DNA from: Bacteroidota bacterium
Lineage (GTDB): Bacteria > Bacteroidota > Bacteroidia > Cytophagales > Cyclobacteriaceae
Length of the DNA: 64,000 bases
NCBI GenBank assembly: GCA_016178785.1
Contig: JACOSO010000046.1
Span: 1-64,000, forward strand
Direction of reading: 5' to 3'
Shown here one piece after another: positions 59,619-64,000 of this stretch (its first letter is position 1; every line of letters begins with the position of its first letter). The translations under genes were made by a program, and so were the position numbers. The notes under the pieces were generated by a model that worked only from the letters and a program-made list of their open reading frames with translations, was not told the origin of the DNA and did no database searches.

Positions 59619-60128
59619 TCAATTGCCCGCAGGCTGATGATCATAACTCAACACTCGCGCGAGTTTAAACTCACCTCCTTTGTATTGCCACAAGTTGATG
59701 AATTTGGCTTTGCCAGCTAGCTTTTCTTTTTTGCCATTAGGGTCTTTGATCCAAGTTTCGTAAAACAGGTGGTCACCAACCTGCACCACCCCGTAATCTT
59801 TGATCCGGTAGATCTGCATACTTCCTTTCACTAATTTCCTGTGGGTTTGCCATTCTGAGTTTGGATCGCAGAAATTTTTGTTCAATTGATCCATTAGCGC
59901 TTTGCGTGTTTTAGTCAGACCTCCTTTGTCGTGGTAAAACTCAATATCTTCCGAAAAAAAAATTGCATTCTTTTCGGGGTTGCAAGTGTAAATCGTGGCG
60001 AACAAACTGCTGTCTAATGAAGAAATTTTTTTGAAGAGTTCCTGATCCGAAAATGAATCGAGAGTTTGAGCCTTAGCAAAATTGGGCAACAAGAACGAAG
60101 CAATTAATAATATATATTTTGAGATCAT
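59619..60128 (-). CDS. Exported DUF4440/NTF2-like protein
   Basis: A 169-residue protein with a signal peptide (1-20, FAKAQ). The NTF2-like fold shows LFATIYTCNPEKNAIFFSED near 40-59, and the sheet strands GVVQVGDHLFYETW and KAKFINLWQYKGGEFKLARV near 112-160. This resembles DUF4440 proteins, whose ligand is unknown. Its stop lies 15 bases from the convergent TPR kinase gene. Confidence 0.82.
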   Translation of the reverse strand: MISKYILLIASFLLPNFAKAQTLDSFSDQELFKKISSLDSSLFATIYTCNPEKNAIFFSEDIEFYHDKGGLTKTRKALMDQLNKNFCDPNSEWQTHRKLVKGSMQIYRIKDYGVVQVGDHLFYETWIKDPNGKKEKLAGKAKFINLWQYKGGEFKLARVLSYDHQPAGN

Positions 60129-60255
60129 AAAAATTTTGAATTTCGCTTTTCATGGCAATCTCAATGCCATGATTTGGAATCCTTAAAAAAAACATTCTCA
60201 GGGCGATAATCAAACTGTGGGCTGTTCAATCACGAACATTCACTGTACGAAAATC

Positions 60256-60290
60256 AAGAGGCTGCTTCATTTTGAGGCAGCCTCTTTTTT
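60256..60290 (-). terminator. Intrinsic terminator of the creD operon
   Basis: GAGGCTGC (60258-60265) pairs perfectly with GCAGCCTC (60277-60284). T-rich flanks on both strands (TTTTTT on plus, TTGATTTT on minus) make it bidirectional, and it begins just after the creD stop. Confidence 0.88.
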
Positions 60291-60292
60291 AG

Positions 60293-61723
60293 TTATGCAG
60301 TTGCTTCGCCATACCAATCCACCTTTCGGGCAAAGTACATGAGCGCGCCCACGATTAGGAATAATCCGATACTTCCGAGCAGTAGTGAAAAATCTTGTTG
60401 AAGCACGATAATGAATATGAATGAGTAAAAGATCAGAAGCAGACTTGTAAAGAGAGCCACAAGGGTTCTGCTTTTAAGAAATGAAAAGGAATAAAGGCAA
60501 ATCAGCAGTACGGTAGCTAACGATGCAATTGCGTAGGCAATATTGTAACCAACTTGTTCTGAAAAACTTAAAAGCAAAGTATAATAGATGATGAGGGCGG
60601 CCGCGATCAGAATATATTGGAAAGGGTGGATGCGGATTTTCTTAGTGATCTCAACCAAGAACAACGCAACAAACGTGAGAATAATAACCAAATGGCCGTA
60701 CTTGGACGTGCGAATGCTTTTCTGATACTGATCTACAGGAATGACAAGTTTCACCCCGAACTCTGATCCGCTCAAACGCATATCTGTGTCAGTCCATGCT
60801 TGCGCGAAGGGCCTGTTGTAATGTAAGATCTTCCATCGGGCAGAAAACTTTGTATCTGAAATTTCACGTGACTCGGGAAGGAACTCACCATCGAAGCTGG
60901 GCGAATTCCAAGGGCCTGATAATTGCACTGTGGTTGTTTTGCCTGTGGGATTGAAAAATAATCTTGTGCTTCCCTTCAGATTTATTTTAATGGAAGTACT
61001 TCCGTTGAAGTCATTTTCCGATAGCCAACCAAGCTTCGCGATGATTCCATTGCTTGAAAAATCGGAATAAGCCTCAGGAGCAACTTGTGGGCTTGAAGGA
61101 TATGCTGAGGAAATGTCCCTTGAAAATTTACGCACAAAGACCCCCAACGTGCTCGATGGTTCTGATGATTTTGCCAATTTGCCAACGGTGAACTGCGGAT
61201 TTTCACTGATGCCTCGCAAGTCCGTGATAGAGAAAATCATGTATGCGTCTTTCCACAACACCATGTCATCTGCGATTTTGAAGGATTGAAAGTCCGGTTT
61301 GCCAAAATTGGCATTGATGTTTAATGCCGAAGCGTAAACAGCAGCATCAAATATTCCGCGATGAAGGACTGTCGGGTTTACCTCTCCATTAATATCAAGA
61401 GTTTCGGGAAGCAGAAAAAACTTCTCAGTGTACTCTTGAATTTCAATCCCCTCTTTTCCATGATCAATTTTCTTTTTGATTTTGTAAGGAATGACTAAAA
61501 TCGGCCCAGACAATGTCTGGTTGCCCGACCACTTGGCTGATATTTCATTCATAACACTCTCAGCACGGCCTTGTCGTTCTTGCATCAAATCCTGAATCCA
61601 TGAAGAGGGGATGAGCAGGATCAGCACCAGAAATCCGATGGAGATCAATTTTACTGTGATAGACTCTTGCATCCATCGGTTGAACCTTTCGAAAAGGTTG
61701 AGTTGGGTTTCTTTTGTTTCCAT
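60293..61723 (-). CDS. creD: CreD-family inner-membrane protein
   Basis: A 476-residue inner-membrane protein with one N-terminal segment (about 24-44), a large periplasmic domain (about 50-340) and a C-terminal bundle of about five segments (345-465). IKLISIGFLVLILLIPSSWI and the QERQGRAESVMNEIS block (about 49-63) are CreD signatures. CreD belongs to envelope-stress responses in gamma-proteobacteria; in Bacteroidota it lies, as here, with a small winged-helix regulator. An AAAGTACTTT palindrome sits just before its start. Confidence 0.9.
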   Translation of the reverse strand: METKETQLNLFERFNRWMQESITVKLISIGFLVLILLIPSSWIQDLMQERQGRAESVMNEISAKWSGNQTLSGPILVIPYKIKKKIDHGKEGIEIQEYTEKFFLLPETLDINGEVNPTVLHRGIFDAAVYASALNINANFGKPDFQSFKIADDMVLWKDAYMIFSITDLRGISENPQFTVGKLAKSSEPSSTLGVFVRKFSRDISSAYPSSPQVAPEAYSDFSSNGIIAKLGWLSENDFNGSTSIKINLKGSTRLFFNPTGKTTTVQLSGPWNSPSFDGEFLPESREISDTKFSARWKILHYNRPFAQAWTDTDMRLSGSEFGVKLVIPVDQYQKSIRTSKYGHLVIILTFVALFLVEITKKIRIHPFQYILIAAALIIYYTLLLSFSEQVGYNIAYAIASLATVLLICLYSFSFLKSRTLVALFTSLLLIFYSFIFIIVLQQDFSLLLGSIGLFLIVGALMYFARKVDWYGEATA

Positions 61724-61736
61724 ATTAATTTATTTA

Positions 61737-61746
61737 AAAGTACTTT
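61737..61746 (-). promoter_or_regulatory. AAAGTACTTT palindrome upstream of creD
   Basis: A perfect ten-base palindrome 14 bases before the creD start, repeated in the leader of the operon's first gene (62703-62712). A degenerate half site AAAAGTAA lies nearby at about 61752-61759. Proposed binding site of the winged-helix regulator encoded between the two copies. Confidence 0.6.
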
Positions 61747-61773
61747 GTTTTTAAAAGTAAATTGAAAAAAAAA

Positions 61774-62076
61774 TTATTTCTTCTGTAGCCGGATCAATTG
61801 TTCCAATCCGTCCAAATGGGCTTTGAAAATCTTTCTTCCGCGTTCTGTCGCCTTGTATTTGGTATTCGGCTTCCGATCAATGAAAGTTTTAATCACCGAA
61901 ATATATTTTTCTTTTTCCAGCGCCTTAATGTGTGAGGCCAATGCACCATCTGTAGAGCCAATGACTTCCTTTAACGAATTGAAATCATACGAGTCGTTGG
62001 CCATGAGCACTGACATGATCTGCAGGCGCACACTACGCTCCAAAATTTTATCGAGATTGTCAAAAGGATTTTTCAC
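61774..62076 (-). CDS. Winged-helix transcriptional regulator (HTH, MarR-like)
   Basis: A 100-residue protein from GTG at 62076, chosen because this codon overlaps the upstream TGA stop in the string GTGA. It replaces an upstream start that would overlap the neighbour by 70 bases. The domain is LERSVRLQIMSVLMANDSYD, then LKEVIGSTDGALASHIKALE and a wing with DRKPNTKYKATERGRK. The fold fits the winged-helix DNA-binding (DUF5995/transcriptional regulator) family common next to creD. Translationally coupled to the upstream membrane protein. Confidence 0.88.
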   Translation of the reverse strand: MKNPFDNLDKILERSVRLQIMSVLMANDSYDFNSLKEVIGSTDGALASHIKALEKEKYISVIKTFIDRKPNTKYKATERGRKIFKAHLDGLEQLIRLQKK

Positions 62077-62699
62077 CGCTCGTATCGAAAATACATCACC
62101 GCTCCGTAAAAGATATGCATCACGCCAAACCCAGTCGCCCACAAAATCAATCCGTACCCCGGAAACACCGCAGATGCAAGACCTAAAATAATTTCGGTCA
62201 GCCCAAGATACATTACTTCACTATAGGTGCTTCTACCTGCCTGTATCAGGGCAAGCCCATAAAAGATGAGGCAAGTCGGGGCGAGGAGTATGTAATATTC
62301 ACGAATTAAAAGAATGAGAATAAAAGCTCCACCCGTTCCCAGAGGGATTGACAGGTCTTTAAGCAGTTGCTTGCTGGTTGCATTCCATATTGTGGTTTGT
62401 TGCCTTTTGGCCTTGTGAACACTCATCAAACACCCGGTAACCAATGAAGCAATCAGAACCAAGAAAGCAGTGATTTCTAAGTTGAAAATAGATGCCGGAT
62501 GATCTAAAATTGAAATATGGAAATAACCGAAAGGGGGTAGAGGATAATAAATTAGTCTATACGCGATACCTGCACCTATTAGCGCATAAATTCCTGACAA
62601 CACACCCGACAATCCGCTTAGTGAGATAAACTTCACCGACCTCTCCATCATCGAGCGTATGGAGGCAATGTCTTTTTCGAATTCTTTTATCTCTTTCAT
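62073..62699 (-). CDS. Integral membrane protein, first gene of creD operon
   Basis: A 208-residue protein with a short cytoplasmic N-terminus (MKEIKEFEKDIASIRSMMER) and six hydrophobic segments near 23-46, 65-90, 117-137, 139-158, 165-186 and 188-204. The N-terminal helix may face the regulator or act as a sensor. The family is not one I can name; its position before a winged-helix gene and creD suggests an envelope signal receiver. Driven by a strong Bacteroidota promoter. Confidence 0.75.
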   Translation of the reverse strand: MKEIKEFEKDIASIRSMMERSVKFISLSGLSGVLSGIYALIGAGIAYRLIYYPLPPFGYFHISILDHPASIFNLEITAFLVLIASLVTGCLMSVHKAKRQQTTIWNATSKQLLKDLSIPLGTGGAFILILLIREYYILLAPTCLIFYGLALIQAGRSTYSEVMYLGLTEIILGLASAVFPGYGLILWATGFGVMHIFYGAVMYFRYER

Positions 62700-62702
62700 T
62701 TG

Positions 62703-62750
62703 AAAGTACTTTTAATTTCAAAGTTAAAAACTAATTTATATAAACGCAAA
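62703..62750 (-). promoter_or_regulatory. Promoter and AAAGTACTTT operator of the creD operon
   Basis: Minus strand: TTTG (62750-62747), 20 bases, TAACTTTG (62726-62719), a perfect Bacteroidota promoter. AAAGTACTTT (62712-62703) lies seven bases after the -7 box, at the expected transcription start, so a bound regulator would block initiation. Confidence 0.8.
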
Positions 62751-62795
62751 TTGATCAAACGGGTTGCCTGCAACTGATATTTGGAGGGCGGGGCG

Positions 62796-63365
62796 CTACT
62801 TTTGTGTCATCGAAACGTTTAGTTTCACGATAATCACTGTTGCGATTTTCGCGCTCACAATTTGAGGCACCTGAATGTCATGATCTGCCAGCGGAATTTC
62901 AAAATCTGAATGTATGGTAAGCACTCCCTTATCGATTTGAATTTTGCTCGGGATAATTCGTTCCTGCCTCTTGCCATGAATAATCAAATTGCCTTTTGCC
63001 CGAACATCGTAGGTTCCATCTTTTGTATAATCAATCGGATCAATGATATTGCCAGAATAAGTTGCGTCATAATACTTATCTGTTTCCATGTACTTTTCGT
63101 TGAAATGTTGTTGTTGAAGGCTGCTGTTGAAACCCTCGAATGATTGCACTTTTACAATAAATGCAAAATGCCCATTGGCGGGATCGATCATTCCTGCCAC
63201 TCTTTTTGTTGATGCATTGATCAATTCCAATTTAGCATTCGATGTGAAGCTGACTTCCCCTTTGTCGGAAGCGAATTTTTTTTGAGCGCTCAATTGAAAA
63301 TGAAAGAGGATCAAAAAAAACAAGACTGCCGGTTGTATTGTTTTTTTAGCCATGCTTGATTTCAT
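62796..63365 (-). CDS. YceI-like secreted lipid-binding-fold protein
   Basis: A protein of about 189 residues with a signal peptide (ending LSAQKKF). I use the ATG at 63365; a second ATG four codons later (63353) is as good, and an earlier one at 63407 is possible. The mature part is a lipocalin-like barrel (KGEVSFTSNAKLELINAST, EKYMETDKYYDATYSGNI, GNLIIHGKRQERIIPSK), the YceI pattern. YceI proteins bind isoprenoid or fatty chains in the periplasm. Monocistronic. Confidence 0.85.
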   Translation of the reverse strand: MKSSMAKKTIQPAVLFFLILFHFQLSAQKKFASDKGEVSFTSNAKLELINASTKRVAGMIDPANGHFAFIVKVQSFEGFNSSLQQQHFNEKYMETDKYYDATYSGNIIDPIDYTKDGTYDVRAKGNLIIHGKRQERIIPSKIQIDKGVLTIHSDFEIPLADHDIQVPQIVSAKIATVIIVKLNVSMTQK

Positions 63366-63494
63366 AGACTTTGAATTTAATGCAGTGTTCTGTTTCAGAA
63401 GACTCATTAGGTTCTTAAAGTTAATAATTAATGCTTAACGGTAAATAGGTGCAAGGGATTCGCATTGATGACCAGCAAGGGGTCCGAAAGGGGT

Positions 63495-63537
63495 AAAAAA
63501 AACGCCCTGACGTTTTTCGTCAGGGCGTTTTTTTAAG
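63495..63537 (-). terminator. Strong bidirectional terminator
   Basis: AACGCCCTGACG (63501-63512) pairs perfectly with CGTCAGGGCGTT (63518-63529), five-base loop, flanked by eight A and at least seven T. It ends the metalloprotease gene read leftward from 64000. Confidence 0.93.
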
Positions 63538-63548
63538 TCAAGAAACTC

Positions 63549-64000
63549 TTAATAAAGATAGTTCAGAGCAGTCTTGTCATCGTTGTTGAAATAACGGTTG
63601 CTGCCATCAGTGCAAGCCAACATCCATGACTGTGCAGCCAATGTAGCTGTAGATGGAGTGCCAGGGATCAAGTTAGCGCCTATACCGCCATCTCCTTCGT
63701 TTGAGGCTGAGCCACCGCAGCTGATTGCGCGGTTGTAGTAATCTGTGTGGCGGAAACCAATGCAATGTCCCATTTCATGAGCCATGATAGTGGCAATGCC
63801 ATTCACAGTCAAATGATAAGTTGACTCAAGGATACCACTCATTTTGATAGTTCCATAAGGATTACCTGATGAAGTTGGGAATCCGGAAGAGCCAAGTATA
63901 CCCTGACGCTCCTGAGACCTGCTCAGTCTGCTAAAAACAATGTTGGCAGAGCTGGTGGTAACGCGCGTGAAATGTAACAGTAGGTTCTGCGCGTTGTAAC
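63549..64000 (-). CDS. HEIGH-type (M57) zinc metalloprotease, 5' end outside window
   Basis: The frame is open to the right edge, so the N-terminus is missing; about 150 residues are present. The zinc signature HEMGHCIGFRH gives three metal ligands and a catalytic glutamate, followed by TDYYNRAISCGG. The upstream part reads IVFSRLSRSQERQG and FPTSSGNPYGTIKMSG, matching the dual-action HEIGH metallopeptidase family of Bacteroidota. A cysteine pair (ISCGG, LACTDG) may be a disulfide. Probably secreted. The ATG at 63842 is internal and not the start. Confidence 0.85.
   Translation of the reverse strand, partial: YNAQNLLLHFTRVTTSSANIVFSRLSRSQERQGILGSSGFPTSSGNPYGTIKMSGILESTYHLTVNGIATIMAHEMGHCIGFRHTDYYNRAISCGGSASNEGDGGIGANLIPGTPSTATLAAQSWMLACTDGSNRYFNNDDKTALNYLY

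Noticed and set aside
63495..63537. Possible CRISPR-like or attachment repeat near the right end
   Set aside because: It is a single perfect stem with A and T flanks, a standard bidirectional terminator, with no spacers or second copy.

Overview
The window is a gene-dense stretch of a Bacteroidota chromosome, most likely from the Cytophagales. The evidence is the set of protein families (BatA-type von Willebrand protein, large orphan FtsX permeases, LytS/LytTR pair, citrulline hydrolase CtlX, GH109-like Tat oxidoreductase), the near absence of Shine-Dalgarno sequences, and several promoters of the Bacteroidota form TTTG-N18-21-TAnnTTTG. I see no rRNA, tRNA, CRISPR array, phage or insertion sequence, and no gene-free gap longer than 300 bases. 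Both ends lie in chromosomal sequence; the last gene (a zinc metalloprotease) runs off the right edge.

Layout: 0-12.3 kb holds housekeeping genes (queA, dnaJ, grpE, obgE, adk), two tandem duplicated ABC permeases, a histidine kinase and a Nat-like ABC exporter. 12.3-16.6 kb carries a Tat-exported Gfo/Idh/MocA protein and a trio of ECF sigma factor, membrane anti-sigma factor and secreted protein. 16.7-22.3 kb has an orphan 821-residue permease, a Crp/Fnr regulator that seems to start at a non-canonical codon, SnoaL and DoxX proteins, a zinc-ribbon methyltransferase and a PIN toxin-antitoxin pair. 22.4-25.7 kb holds mdh, an aspartate kinase and ctlX. 25.8-31.7 kb is a CzcCBA/CusA-type metal efflux operon led by a small unknown exported protein. 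31.8-41 kb has a second ECF sigma operon, a Uma2 nuclease, a metal-site-less dihydroorotase, a BatA protein, an Omp85-type barrel and an ArsR-SRPBCC-RibD operon with twin operators.

41-47 kb is idi, a duplicated DoxX-like membrane protein, and a compact seven-gene cluster around an ECF42-type sigma factor (YCII/DGPF protein, DUF1761, sigma, CYTH, VOC, DUF1801, DinB/maleylpyruvate-isomerase-like). 47-54 kb has a cytochrome-fused sugar dehydrogenase lipoprotein, a short ssb, an alpha/beta hydrolase and a LytS/LytTR two-component pair. 54-64 kb has a HAD nucleotidase, pruA, a TPR histidine kinase, a creD operon with its own winged-helix regulator and shared AAAGTACTTT palindromes, a YceI protein and a HEIGH-type protease.

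The most unusual signals are outside the genes. A family of at least six AT-rich imperfect hairpins, built from shared words such as TTCAAAATTCAAGATTC, occupies intergenic gaps across the window. Three regulators have palindromic operators laid precisely over recognisable promoters. Two genes have a conserved N-terminus that extends upstream of any ATG, GTG or TTG, which suggests AUU and AUA initiation.
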